Source of the DNA: Actinomycetes bacterium
Lineage (GTDB): Bacteria; Actinomycetota; Acidimicrobiia; Acidimicrobiales; RAAP-2
Assembly (NCBI GenBank): GCA_021798955.1
Contig: JAJZBK010000003.1
Location: 62,001 to 126,000 of the forward strand
DNA: 64,000 nt
Direction of reading: 5' to 3'
Positions 8,211 to 17,046 of the stretch are shown one piece after another. The translations under genes and the position numbers were made by a program. The notes below the pieces were generated by a model that was not told the origin of the DNA, searched no databases, and saw only the letters and a program-made list of their open reading frames with translations. The first letter of the stretch is position 1. Every line of letters begins with the position of its first letter.

Positions 8211-9355
8211 GACTGGCCTCCTGCAAGTGCGACCACACGGCGTGCGGCATCGAGCATGGTCGGCTCGGCGACCAGGCGGTCCGAGAGGTGGTCGGCCAGG
8301 ATGGCCCGGCCGGCTTCAGCGTTCGTGCCGTCGAGCCGGAGCACGATCGGCGATCCGATGTCGACGCGGGAGAGGGCCTCGAGCACGCCCTTGGCCACCT
8401 CGTCGACGCGGGTGATCCCCCCGAAGATGTTGACGAAGATCGCCCGTACCTTGGGGTCGGAGTTGATGACCTCGAGGGCGGCCGCCATCACGTCGGCGTT
8501 GGCACCCCCTCCGATGTCGAGGAAGTTCGCCGCCGCGCCGCCGACCTGGTTGACCACGTCGAGGGTGCTCATGGCCAACCCCGCACCGTTGGCGATGATG
8601 CCGACCGTGCCGTCGAGGCCGATGTAGTTGAGCCCACGGGCCTTCGCCCGGGCCTCGCGCTCGTCTTCGACGTCGCTCCCCTCGAACTCGGCCCACTCGG
8701 GGTGCCGGTAGGTGGCGTTGGCGTCGAGGGTGACCTTGGCGTCGAGGGCGTGGACCCGACCGTCGGGGGTGAGAATCAGCGGGTTGATCTCGGCAAGGTC
8801 GCAGTCACCCTTCGTGTAGCAGGTGTACAGCTTGACCAGCAGCTCGGCGGCCTGCTCTCGCGCCTCCTCGTCGAGGCCGGCACGAGCGACCCAGGCGCGG
8901 GCCTCGTCGAGACCAAGGCCGTCGACGGGGTTGACTCGCAGGGTGGCGATGGCATCGGGGTTGGTCGCCGCCACCTCCTCGATCTCGACCCCGCCTTCGG
9001 CCGACAGCATGCCGAGGTGGCACTTGGCGCTGCGGTCCAGCGTGAAGCTGGCGTAGTACTCGCGGGCGATGTCCGAGGCGTGCTCGATCCACAACCGCTT
9101 GACCACATGCCCTTTGATGTCGAGCCCGAGGATGTTCCCGGCGTGCGTCCGGACCTCATCTGCGTTGGCGGCGAGCTTGACCCCGCCGGCCTTGCCGCGG
9201 CCGCCCACCTTCACCTGCGCCTTGACGACGACGGGGTAGCCGGCGGCATCGGCCTGGGCCACGGCCTCGTCGACCGTGTCGGCGACCCCGCCGGCCGAGA
9301 TGGGGATCCCGAAGCGGGCGAAGTACTGCTTGCCCTGGTACTCGAACAGGTCCAC
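8207..9355 (-). CDS. sucC: Succinate-CoA ligase, beta subunit
   Basis: Beta subunit with an N-terminal ATP-grasp domain and C-terminal CoA-ligase domain, 382 residues. The start MDLFEYQGKQYFARFGIPIS is the canonical SucC opening. KAQVKVGGRGKAGGVKLA is the nucleotide-binding segment, AEINPLILTPDGRVHALDAK the metal-binding part, and IFVNIFGGITRVDEVAKGV lies at the interface with SucD. The GTG start is preceded by GGAGAGGAACG, a good ribosome binding site. A GC-rich hairpin (9384-9406) lies between it and the preceding cobalamin-binding gene. Confidence 0.97.
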   Translation of the reverse strand: MDLFEYQGKQYFARFGIPISAGGVADTVDEAVAQADAAGYPVVVKAQVKVGGRGKAGGVKLAANADEVRTHAGNILGLDIKGHVVKRLWIEHASDIAREYYASFTLDRSAKCHLGMLSAEGGVEIEEVAATNPDAIATLRVNPVDGLGLDEARAWVARAGLDEEAREQAAELLVKLYTCYTKGDCDLAEINPLILTPDGRVHALDAKVTLDANATYRHPEWAEFEGSDVEDEREARAKARGLNYIGLDGTVGIIANGAGLAMSTLDVVNQVGGAAANFLDIGGGANADVMAAALEVINSDPKVRAIFVNIFGGITRVDEVAKGVLEALSRVDIGSPIVLRLDGTNAEAGRAILADHLSDRLVAEPTMLDAARRVVALAGGQS

Positions 9356-9383
9356 GTTACGTTCCTCTCCTCAGTCTCCTCGT

Positions 9384-9406
9384 CGGCCGCCGCCGGAGGG
9401 CGGCCG
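9384..9406 (-). terminator. GC hairpin between the B12-binding gene and sucC
   Basis: Arms CGGCCGCC and GGCGGCCG (8 bp) around a 7-nt loop. It may end the upstream gene's transcript or sit in the sucC leader. No T tract follows. Confidence 0.3.
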
Positions 9407-9494
9407 AACGCCGCCTCCGGTCCGCCTAGCACCACCCTGCCCGCCGCTTCTCCCTCGCCCGAGAGCTGCGCCTCGTCCGGACCCGTTCCCGTCG

Positions 9495-9917
9495 TCAGGG
9501 CGCCGCGTTCGCCCCTTCCTCCCGGGCGTCGAGCGCGTCAGCCAACCACGCGCCGATGGCGGGGAGGGGCGTCCCCGGGGTGAACACTGCGGCGACCCCG
9601 TGCTCCTTCAGGACGGGGATGTCCGCCTCAGGGATGATGCCACCCACCATGACCAGCACGTCGTCACGGCCGGCGGCTCGTAGCCCCTCGACCACCCGAG
9701 GGACGAGCGTGAGGTGAGCCCCCGACAGCAGCGACAGGCCCACGGCGTCGGCGTCCTCCTCGACCACCGCCCGGACCACCTGTTCGGGGGTCTGGTGGAG
9801 GCCCGTGTAGATGGCCTCGAAGCCGGCGTCACGCAGGGCGAGGGCGATCACCTTCGCACCGCGGTCGTGGCCGTCCAGCCCCGGCTTGGCCACGACGACT
9901 CGGTACGGGCGTTTCAC
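9495..9917 (-). CDS. Stand-alone cobalamin-binding subunit of an acyl-CoA mutase
   Basis: 140-residue B12-binding domain beginning at GTG ([20 protein letters not shown]). The DxHxxG cobalamin motif (DGHDRG) provides the cobalt-ligating His; SLLSGAH and GGIIPEAD are the other base-off B12 signatures. Its size matches the small subunit of split methylmalonyl-CoA, isobutyryl-CoA or 2-hydroxyisobutyryl-CoA mutases. The large catalytic subunit is not in the window. Proximity to sucCD fits methylmalonyl-CoA to succinyl-CoA flow, but the exact mutase is uncertain. TAGTAT lies 8 nt before the GTG with no Shine-Dalgarno. The frame is open upstream to 10070 without family sequence. Confidence 0.88.
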   Translation of the reverse strand: MKRPYRVVVAKPGLDGHDRGAKVIALALRDAGFEAIYTGLHQTPEQVVRAVVEEDADAVGLSLLSGAHLTLVPRVVEGLRAAGRDDVLVMVGGIIPEADIPVLKEHGVAAVFTPGTPLPAIGAWLADALDAREEGANAAP

Positions 9918-9925
9918 GGAGCCCG

Positions 9926-9931
9926 ATACTA
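9926..9931 (-). promoter_or_regulatory. Putative -10 of the B12-binding gene (leaderless)
   Basis: Minus-strand TAGTAT ends 8 nt before the GTG start. The rest of the gap to ubiA (to 10072) is a divergent promoter region that also holds a 14-bp near-perfect direct repeat, CCTGGGGAGACC plus two bases, at 9984-9997 and 9998-10011. Confidence 0.4.
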
Positions 9932-10072
9932 AGCGCGGCCTACCCCGACGGCGCCAGCCGGGCCCGTGGGGTCCAGTGAACGGCCTGGGGAGACCCACCT
10001 GGGGAGACCGGCCCGACAGGACGGGGCCGTCTCCGATCGCCCCCATGCTACCGTCGGGCTCCGGACCCACCC

Positions 10073-11047
10073 ATGACGCTCGACGCGGAGAACACCCTGC
10101 CCACCCCCATCGACCCCGAGGGTCTCGCCGACGCCGTCAGCGCGCCCGCGCGCCCGGGTCTGGCCGCAGGCCTCCTCAGGGTGGCCCGCCCTCACCAGTG
10201 GCTGAAGAACCTGCTCGTCTTCGTCGCCCCCGGGGTGGCCGGCGTCCTGTTCCACGGCCCCGTGCTGTGGCGCACCGCGGCCGAGTTCGGCATCTTCTGC
10301 GTCAGCGCTTCCGGCAGCTACTTCTTGAACGACGCCCTCGACGCGGACGCCGACCGGCGCCACCCCCGCAAGCGGTACCGGCCGGTGGCCTCCGGGGTCG
10401 TCCCGGTCCCACTCGCCGCCGGGCTCGGCACCGTGCTCCTCGTCGCCGGTGCGCTGCTCGCCTGGCCGGTCGCCGGCTGGCGGCTCGTCCTCGTCATGGG
10501 GCTCTATGGAGCCATCAACCTCGTCTACTCCCTCGGTATCAAGCACGAGCCCGTCCTCGACCTGGTCGCCGTCAGCTCCGGGTTCGTCCTCCGGGCCGTG
10601 GCAGGCGGCGTCGCGGCCAGGGTGCCCCTGTCGAATTGGTTCCTCATCGTCGCCTCGTTCGGCTCCCTGCTCGTCGTCACGGGCAAGCGCTCGGGGGAGA
10701 AGCACCTCCTCACCACCACGAAGACCGACCACGGTGAGGTGCGCCGGGCGTTGGCCAGCTACTCGTCCTCCTTCCTCACCACCGTCCGGACGCTGGCCGC
10801 CGCGGTCACCGCGACGGCGTACTGCCTGTGGGCGTTCGAACGCGCCTCGCAGGTCCACCCGGGCCACGACCCGGTCTGGTTCCAGTTGACCATCGTTCCC
10901 TTCGTCATCGCGCTGCTCCACGTCGTCCGCCTGCTCGACGCCGGCGAGGGCGCCGCCCCCGAGGACCTCGCCATCCACGACCATCGGCTCCAGCTCTACG
11001 GACTGGCCTGGGTGGGCCTCTTCGCCGTCGGCCTGTACCTCGCATGA
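10073..11047 (+). CDS. ubiA: Decaprenyl-phosphate phosphoribosyltransferase (UbiA family)
   Basis: Integral membrane prenyltransferase, 324 residues, counterpart of mycobacterial Rv3806c. It transfers 5-phosphoribose from PRPP to decaprenyl phosphate, the first committed step to decaprenylphosphoryl-arabinose. The Asp-rich motif [19 protein letters not shown] and the second loop [13 protein letters not shown] match the family, and about eight or nine hydrophobic segments follow the soluble N-terminus of about 40 residues. It is followed directly by dprE1 and dprE2, the next enzymes of the route. TACCGT at 10049-10054 is a possible -10. Confidence 0.93.
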   Translation: MTLDAENTLPTPIDPEGLADAVSAPARPGLAAGLLRVARPHQWLKNLLVFVAPGVAGVLFHGPVLWRTAAEFGIFCVSASGSYFLNDALDADADRRHPRKRYRPVASGVVPVPLAAGLGTVLLVAGALLAWPVAGWRLVLVMGLYGAINLVYSLGIKHEPVLDLVAVSSGFVLRAVAGGVAARVPLSNWFLIVASFGSLLVVTGKRSGEKHLLTTTKTDHGEVRRALASYSSSFLTTVRTLAAAVTATAYCLWAFERASQVHPGHDPVWFQLTIVPFVIALLHVVRLLDAGEGAAPEDLAIHDHRLQLYGLAWVGLFAVGLYLA

Positions 11048-11060
11048 GCACCTCCATCGC

Positions 11061-12509
11061 ATGAGCACGCCCACTACGCCCACCACGCCAGCCGACGCCT
11101 TCCGGCCGGCGCCCGTTCGCACCCTGCTCACCGGCTGGGGGCGGACCGCTCCGAGCGCGGCCGACGTCGTCGAGGCGGTCCACCCTGACGTCGCTGCCAC
11201 CGTGGTAGCCGACGTGGCCGCCGGACGGCTCGGGTCGGGCCGGGGCGTGATCGCCAGGGGCATGGGCCGCAGCTACGGGGACGCCGCCCAGAACGGCGGG
11301 GGCGTCGTGCTCGACGGCACGTGGATGGACGGGGTCACCGCCGTCGACCTCGTGACGGGACGGATCACCGTCCGGGCCGGGACCAGCCTCGAGTCGCTGA
11401 TGGAGCGCTTCGTCCCCCTCGGCTGGTTCGTCCCGGTCACCCCGGGGACCCGGCAGGTGACCGTCGGCGGCGCTATCGCCGCTGACATCCACGGCAAGAA
11501 CCACCACCGCGATGGCAGCTTCGCCAGCCACGTGCTGTCGCTCACGCTCGTCACCCCCACCGGAACGGTGACAGTCGGCCCCGAAGACGACCCGGAGCTG
11601 TTCTGGGCCACGGCTGGCGGCATGGGCCTCACCGGCGTGATCACCGAGGCCACCCTCGCCATGCTCCCTGTCGAGACGAGCTACCTGCTCGTCGACACCG
11701 AGCGGGCCCGCGACCTCGACGACGTGATGGAGCGGATGGTCTCCGGTGACGACGGCTACCACTACTCGGTGGCGTGGATCGACTGCCAGGCCACCGGCGC
11801 CCGCCTGGGCCGCTCGGTCCTCACCCGAGGCGACCACGCCCGCCTCGCCGACCTGCCGGCGAGGTTGCGCACGAACCCCCGCCGTACCCGGGCCTTCGTG
11901 CCGCGCACGCTGGCCACGGTGCCCGTCACGCCGCCCAGCGGCCTGCTCAACCCCCTCACCGTCGGTGCCTTCAACGAGGTGTGGTTCCGCAAGGCCCCCC
12001 GGCACGAGGTCGGACGGCCGCACCACATGACCGGGTTCTTCCACCCCCTCGACGGGGTGGCGGCGTGGAACCGCCTCTACGGCAACCGAGGGTTCCTCCA
12101 GTACCAGTTCGTGGTGGGCGACGACCAGGGAGAAGTTGTCCGGCGCGTCATCAGCCGCCTGGCCGACGTCCGTCTGGCCTCGTTCCTCGCCGTGCTGAAG
12201 CGGTTCGGGCCGGGCGACCCCGGACCGCTCTCGTTCCCGATGCCCGGCTGGACGCTCGCCCTCGACCTCCCGGTCGGTCACCCGGGCCTCGGGCGGCTCC
12301 TCGACGAGCTCGATGACGAGGTCGTCGGTGCCGGGGGACGCATCTACCTGGCCAAGGACTCGCGCGTGGCTCGTCGCCACGTCGAGGTCATGTACCCGCG
12401 CCTACCCGAGTGGAGGGCGACCCGGGCGCGCGTGGACCCCGAGGGCGTCCTGCGCTCCGACCTCGGGCGCCGCCTCGGCCTGTGCGACGAACGCCCCCTC
12501 CGCCAGTGA
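11061..12509 (+). CDS. dprE1: Decaprenylphosphoryl-beta-D-ribose 2-oxidase
   Basis: FAD-dependent oxidase of the VAO family, 482 residues, that oxidises the 2-OH of decaprenylphosphoryl-ribose; DprE2 then reduces it to the arabinose form. The FAD-binding domain shows [17 protein letters not shown] and [15 protein letters not shown]. The C-terminus contains [16 protein letters not shown] and IYLAKDSR, whose Lys432 aligns with Lys418 of the tuberculosis enzyme. The residue aligned with Cys387, the benzothiazinone target, is Ala400. A six-codon frame (11044-11064) bridges the ubiA stop and this ATG through two ATGA overlaps. Confidence 0.95.
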   Translation: MSTPTTPTTPADAFRPAPVRTLLTGWGRTAPSAADVVEAVHPDVAATVVADVAAGRLGSGRGVIARGMGRSYGDAAQNGGGVVLDGTWMDGVTAVDLVTGRITVRAGTSLESLMERFVPLGWFVPVTPGTRQVTVGGAIAADIHGKNHHRDGSFASHVLSLTLVTPTGTVTVGPEDDPELFWATAGGMGLTGVITEATLAMLPVETSYLLVDTERARDLDDVMERMVSGDDGYHYSVAWIDCQATGARLGRSVLTRGDHARLADLPARLRTNPRRTRAFVPRTLATVPVTPPSGLLNPLTVGAFNEVWFRKAPRHEVGRPHHMTGFFHPLDGVAAWNRLYGNRGFLQYQFVVGDDQGEVVRRVISRLADVRLASFLAVLKRFGPGDPGPLSFPMPGWTLALDLPVGHPGLGRLLDELDDEVVGAGGRIYLAKDSRVARRHVEVMYPRLPEWRATRARVDPEGVLRSDLGRRLGLCDERPLRQ

Positions 12510-12570
12510 CCACGTCTACCTACCACGCCCGGACCTCCGGCGCAGCGGACACCCAAAGGGAGCAACCCAG

Positions 12571-13332
12571 ATGATCGACGCCGTCGGACAACCGCAGTCG
12601 CTCCTCGTCCTGGGCGGTGCCTCGGAGATCGCCCAGGCCGTCGTAGACGCGGTGGCAGCCCGGCGCTGCCGGACGGTGGTGCTGGCCGGGAGGGAGAGCC
12701 CCCGCCTGGCCGAGGCAGCCGAACGAGCCCGGTCGGCCGGGGTCGAGCAGGTGGAGACCGTCCCCTTCGAGGCGACCGACGTCGAGGGGCATCGGGCGCT
12801 CGTCGACTCGCTCTTCGACCGCTTCGGGGGCTTCGACGTCGTGCTGGTGGCGGCTGGGGTGCTCGGCGACCAGGAGGCCGACGAGCACGACCCAGCGGCG
12901 GCCGCCCGAGTCATCACGACGAACTTCACCGGCCTCGCCGCCGCCATGGTGGCCGTCGCCGACCGGCTGCGTACCCAGGGGTACGGGCGTCTCGTGGTGC
13001 TCTCCTCGGTGGCCGGCGACCGGGCCCGGCGGGCCAACTTCGTCTACGGCTCGTCGAAGGCGGGCCTCGATGCCTTCAGCCAGGGGCTCGGCGACGCGCT
13101 CGCCGGCACCGGGGCGTCGGTGATGGTCGTGCGACCGGGGTTCGTGAAGGGACGGATGACCGAGGGCATGCAGCCGGCCCCGTTCGCCACCACCCCCGAA
13201 GCCGTCGCCGAGGCCGTGGTCCGCGGCCTCGAGCGCGGTAACGAGGTCGTCTACGTGCCCGGGGTGCTCCGGTGGGTCTTCGCCCTGCTGCGCCATGCAC
13301 CCCGAGCCCTGTGGCGACGGATGCCCGCCTGA
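12571..13332 (+). CDS. dprE2: Decaprenylphosphoryl-2-keto-beta-D-erythro-pentose reductase
   Basis: Short-chain dehydrogenase, 253 residues, that completes the ribose to arabinose epimerisation started by DprE1. The start is set at the ATG at 12571, preceded by AAAGGGAG; the frame is open further upstream. Near the N-terminus MIDAVGQPQSLLVLGGASEI matches mycobacterial DprE2. The catalytic Ser lies in VLSSVAGDRARRANF and Tyr/Lys in VYGSSKAGLD. The C-terminus (LRWVFALLRHAPRALWRRMP) is hydrophobic then basic and may contact the membrane. Confidence 0.94.
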   Translation: MIDAVGQPQSLLVLGGASEIAQAVVDAVAARRCRTVVLAGRESPRLAEAAERARSAGVEQVETVPFEATDVEGHRALVDSLFDRFGGFDVVLVAAGVLGDQEADEHDPAAAARVITTNFTGLAAAMVAVADRLRTQGYGRLVVLSSVAGDRARRANFVYGSSKAGLDAFSQGLGDALAGTGASVMVVRPGFVKGRMTEGMQPAPFATTPEAVAEAVVRGLERGNEVVYVPGVLRWVFALLRHAPRALWRRMPA

Positions 13333-13346
13333 CGTCAGCCGATCGG

Positions 13347-13363
13347 GGCCGTGAGCCACGGCC
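13347..13363. terminator. Hairpin between convergent dprE2 and uvrD/pcrA
   Basis: GGCCGTG and CACGGCC form a perfect 7-bp stem with a 3-nt AGC loop, 15 nt past the dprE2 stop and 72 nt past the helicase stop on the other strand. A bidirectional terminator is likely. Confidence 0.5.
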
Positions 13364-13434
13364 AATCGCTCAAGAGCCCGACGTCCGCTCGGACCGGGTG
13401 GCCTGGCAACAGCCCCCCCGGACGGGCGCCGCGC

Positions 13435-15795
13435 TCAGGCCCGCACCAGCGGTGCCATCCGCAGGAGAAGCTGCTTGCGGCCAACCCCCGGGAAGACGAC
13501 CGTCGCCTCGGCCTGCTTGCCGCTGCCCCGGGTCTCGGTCACCCGCCCCTCGCCCCACTGCCGGTGCACGACGCGGTCGCCGACGGCTAGCCCCAGCAGC
13601 TCGGCTCCCGTGGTGGCCGGCACCTTCGTGTCGCCGGCAGGGGCCGAACCGCTGCCGAAGCGGGTGCGACCCGGTGTCCCGGCGGCGTCGTCTGCCTCCA
13701 CTCGCGACCGGTGCGCTCCGCCGCCAGGCGACGATCGGCCCGTCGTCGAGCCGACGTCACGGACGAGCTCGGCAGGGAGCTCGTTCAGGAACCGGCTGGG
13801 GATGTTGCTCGACAGCGAGCCCCACAGCATGCGGCTCCACGCATGGGAGACGAAGAGGTGCTGCTTCGCCCGGGTGATCCCCACGTAGCAGAGCCGGCGC
13901 TCCTCCTCGAGCTCGACCGGATCGCCGAGCGCCCGTGCATGGGGGAAGACGCCGTCCTCCATGCCCACGAGGAACACGGCGGGGAACTCGAGCCCCTTGG
14001 CCACGTGCAGCGTCATCAGCGACGCCCGGCTGCCGTCTCCGTCGAGCTCGTCGGCATCGGCCACCAGGGCGGCGGCTTCGAGGAACTCGGCAACGGTGGC
14101 ATACTCGGAGGCCACGCCGACCAGCTCGTCGACGTTCTCGACCCGGCCGAGCGCCTCGATGGTCCCCTCGGCGAGCAGCAGGTCGCGGTAGCCGGTCAGC
14201 TCGAGCAGGCCACGAACGATCTCTCCTGGGCCGAGGCCCTCCGAGCGCGTTCGATCAGCTTGCTCGTCCTCCGGTCCAGCCAGGCCGTCCTCCGGTCCTG
14301 CCAGGCCGTCCTCCGGTCCAGCCAGGCCGTCCTCCGGTCCAACGACCGCGGGGGTGGCCATCATCGACCGCAGCCTGTCGAGGCCCCGGGCCAGCTCGGC
14401 CAGGGCGCCCGCCGCTTTGCCGGTCACACCCGCCTCGGAAGCCCGAGCCACCGCCTCACCGAAGGGCACCCGCTCACGCGCCGCCCATCCGGCCAGGCGG
14501 GCCACCGACGTCTCACCGACACCCCGCTTGGGGACGTTGACCACCCGCCGCCAGCTCACCTCGTCGGCCGGGTTGGCGAGCACCCGCAGGTAGGCAAGGA
14601 CGTCCTTCACCTCTCGGCGCTCATAGAACCGCGTCCCCCCGACCACTCGGTAGGGGACCTCGTGGTGGACCAGGGCCTCCTCGAGGGCCCGGCTCTGGGC
14701 GTTGGTGCGGTAGAAGACGGCGACGTCGCCCCACGAGAGCCCGTGGTCGCGGTGGAGGCGGCCGATCTCGCCAGCCACCCACGCCGCCTCGTCGTGCTCG
14801 TCCTCCGCCCGGTAGCGGACGATCCGATCGCCGCCCTGGCGGTCGGTCCACAACGCTTTGGGCTTGCGCGAGACGTTATGGGCGATCACCGCGTTGGCGG
14901 CGTCCAGAATGGTCTGGGTCGACCGGAAGTTCTGGTCGAGGGTGACGACGGTGGCGTCGGGAAAGGCGTCCTCGAACTCGAGGATGTTGGCGATATCGGC
15001 GCCGCGGAAGGCGTAGACGGACTGGTCGCTATCGCCGACCACGGCGATCTGGCGGTGCTCGTCGGCAAGCAGCACGGCGAGGGCATTCTGGACGGCGTTG
15101 GTGTCCTGGTACTCGTCGATGAGCACGTGGGTGAAGCGCTGCCGATAGTGGGCGAGCACGTCGGGGTGGTCGCCGAGGAGCCGGACGGTGTTCACGAGCA
15201 GGTCGTCGAAGTCCATGGCGTTGGCTGCCCGCAACCGCGCCTGGTACTGGTCGAACACGTCGGCGACCAACCGGTCGACCGTGGTGGTGGCCAGCTCCCG
15301 CAGCTCGATCGGACCCTGTTGGCGCACCTTGGCCTGGCTGATGCGACCAAGGACCGACCGGGGCGTCACTCGCTTGGTGTCGAGGTCGAGATCGCGGCTC
15401 ACCAGCTCGACGAGACGACGCGCGTCGGCGTCGTCGTAGATCGTGAACGACCGGGTGTACCCCAGTCGGTCGCCGTGAGCCCTCAAGATACGCACGCAGG
15501 CAGCGTGGAACGTGGAGACCCACATGCGCTCCGCCCGAGGACCGACGAGCGCGGCCACCCGGTCGCGCATCTCGTCGGCCGCCTTGTTGGTGAAGGTGAT
15601 GGCCAGCACCTGCCAGGGGGTGGCATCACCGGTGGCCACCAGGTGGGCGATCCGTCGGGTGAGAACGCGGGTCTTGCCCGAACCGGCACCGGCGACGACG
15701 AGCAGCGGTCCGCCCCGGTGCTCGACCGCCTGGCGCTGCGCGTCAGTCAGGCCCGCTACGAGCCGCTCGGTGTCGGGGCCACCGCCGGGCGTCAA
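13435..15795 (-). CDS. pcrA: UvrD/PcrA-type superfamily 1 DNA helicase
   Basis: ATP-dependent 3'-5' DNA helicase of repair and replication-restart pathways, 786 residues. Motifs in order: Q-motif LTDAQRQAVEH, Walker A AGAGSGKT, TFTNKAADEMRDRV (Ia), LIDEYQDTN (II), VVGDSDQSVYAFRGADI (III), LDQNFRST (IV), TLHVAKGLEFPAVFLVGMEDG (V) and VGITRAKQHLF (VI). The start is TTG, overlapping the guaB3 stop as TTGA. Residues about 486-510, in a region between conserved motifs, consist of a 7-residue repeat (AGPEDGL). The C-terminal tail ends in a Tudor-like segment (VGDRVVHRQWGEGRV) typical of PcrA. Confidence 0.96.
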   Translation of the reverse strand: MTPGGGPDTERLVAGLTDAQRQAVEHRGGPLLVVAGAGSGKTRVLTRRIAHLVATGDATPWQVLAITFTNKAADEMRDRVAALVGPRAERMWVSTFHAACVRILRAHGDRLGYTRSFTIYDDADARRLVELVSRDLDLDTKRVTPRSVLGRISQAKVRQQGPIELRELATTTVDRLVADVFDQYQARLRAANAMDFDDLLVNTVRLLGDHPDVLAHYRQRFTHVLIDEYQDTNAVQNALAVLLADEHRQIAVVGDSDQSVYAFRGADIANILEFEDAFPDATVVTLDQNFRSTQTILDAANAVIAHNVSRKPKALWTDRQGGDRIVRYRAEDEHDEAAWVAGEIGRLHRDHGLSWGDVAVFYRTNAQSRALEEALVHHEVPYRVVGGTRFYERREVKDVLAYLRVLANPADEVSWRRVVNVPKRGVGETSVARLAGWAARERVPFGEAVARASEAGVTGKAAGALAELARGLDRLRSMMATPAVVGPEDGLAGPEDGLAGPEDGLAGPEDEQADRTRSEGLGPGEIVRGLLELTGYRDLLLAEGTIEALGRVENVDELVGVASEYATVAEFLEAAALVADADELDGDGSRASLMTLHVAKGLEFPAVFLVGMEDGVFPHARALGDPVELEEERRLCYVGITRAKQHLFVSHAWSRMLWGSLSSNIPSRFLNELPAELVRDVGSTTGRSSPGGGAHRSRVEADDAAGTPGRTRFGSGSAPAGDTKVPATTGAELLGLAVGDRVVHRQWGEGRVTETRGSGKQAEATVVFPGVGRKQLLLRMAPLVRA
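14266..14340 (-). repeat. 21-bp tandem repeat in the helicase gene, about 3.6 copies
   Basis: Units of GTCCTCCGGTCCAGCCAGGCC (one base differs in the second copy) start at 14266, 14287, 14308 and 14329. They encode AGPEDGL repeats in frame. The unit is a multiple of three, so copy number can change without a frameshift. Confidence 0.9.
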
Positions 15796-16955
15796 TGACC
15801 CATGCCGACGCCCTGGGAGCGCTGGAGGTCCTTCCCCTCGGTCTGCAGGGCCGGCGCCACCATCACCTCGGCCTTCTGGAACTCCTTGACCGTCTCGTAG
15901 CCACAGGTGGCCATAGCGGTGCGCAGGGCCCCGAAGAGGTTCATCCGGCCGTCGTTCTCGTGGGCCGGGCCAAGGAGGATCTCGCGCAGCGTGCCCCGGG
16001 TGGTCGTCTTGACCCGAGCACCCCGCGGCAGGGTCGGGTGGAACGTGGCCATGCCCCAGTGGTAGCCGCGAGCCGGCGCCTCGACCGCCGACGACAGTGG
16101 CGAGCCGAGCATCACGGCGTCCGCTCCACAGGCGATGGCCTTGGCGATGTCGCCACCCTTGGACATCCCGCCGTCGGCGATCACGTGGCAGTAGACGCCT
16201 GTCTCGTCGAGGTGCCGCATACGGGCGCCGGCCACGTCCGCGATGGCCGTGGCCTGCGGGACGCCGATACCGAGGACACCCCGGGTGGTGCAGGCGTTGC
16301 CCGGGCCGACCCCGACCAGCACGCCGACCGCGCCGGTGCGCATGAGGTGGAGGCCTGCCTGGTAGGAGGCGCAGCCGCCCACGATGACCGGGATCTCGAA
16401 CTCGCGGATGAACCGCTTGAGGTTGAGGGGCTCCGTCGTCTTCGACACGTGCTCGGCCGACACCACCGTGCCCTGGATGACCAGCAGGTCGAGCTCGGCA
16501 GCTACCAGCGCCGGGGCGAACTGCTCGGTGCGCTGCGGGGTCACCGATGCCGCGGTGGTGATGCCGGCCGCCTTCATCTCGCGGATGCGCTCGCTGACGA
16601 GCTCCAACTTCACCGGCTCGGCGTACATCTGCTGCATGCGAGCCGTCGCCTTCTCCGCCGGGAGCTCACGGATCTCGTCGAAGAGCGGGGTCGGGTCCTC
16701 GTAGCGGGTCCAGAGGCCTTCGAGGTTGAGGACACCGAGGCCACCCAACTTGCCGATCTCGATGGCGGTGGCGGGGCTCACCACGCCGTCCATGGCCGAC
16801 GCCATGAGCGGCAGCTCGAACCGGTAGGCGTCGATCTCCCAACTGATGTCGACGTCTTCGGGATCGCGGGTCCGTCGACTGGGGACGATGGCGATGTCGT
16901 CGAACCCGTAGGCCCTCCGTCCCGATTTGAAGATGCCGATCTCTAGCTCAGCCAC
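15792..16955 (-). CDS. guaB3: GuaB3-family IMP dehydrogenase-related protein
   Basis: 387-residue (beta/alpha)8-barrel protein related to IMP dehydrogenase but lacking CBS domains, the actinobacterial GuaB3 type. The GTG at 16955 is chosen because TGGAGGACG precedes it and the protein then opens with the family sequence ELEIGIFKSGRRAYGFDD. The catalytic loop has Cys222 in GPGNACTTRGVLGIGVPQ, and a flap Arg-rich segment GTLREILLGPAHENDGRMN follows. Family members have been linked to GMP reductase or IMPDH-like activity; the reaction of this one cannot be decided from sequence. Its stop overlaps the helicase start. Confidence 0.93.
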   Translation of the reverse strand: MAELEIGIFKSGRRAYGFDDIAIVPSRRTRDPEDVDISWEIDAYRFELPLMASAMDGVVSPATAIEIGKLGGLGVLNLEGLWTRYEDPTPLFDEIRELPAEKATARMQQMYAEPVKLELVSERIREMKAAGITTAASVTPQRTEQFAPALVAAELDLLVIQGTVVSAEHVSKTTEPLNLKRFIREFEIPVIVGGCASYQAGLHLMRTGAVGVLVGVGPGNACTTRGVLGIGVPQATAIADVAGARMRHLDETGVYCHVIADGGMSKGGDIAKAIACGADAVMLGSPLSSAVEAPARGYHWGMATFHPTLPRGARVKTTTRGTLREILLGPAHENDGRMNLFGALRTAMATCGYETVKEFQKAEVMVAPALQTEGKDLQRSQGVGMGH

Positions 16956-17046
16956 GTCGTCCTCCAGGGCGCGGTGGGATCCTCCTCGAACGGTCGTCCG
17001 ACGTGTCCCCGACACCACGCCGACCGGCCTAGGGCCACGATACCGC

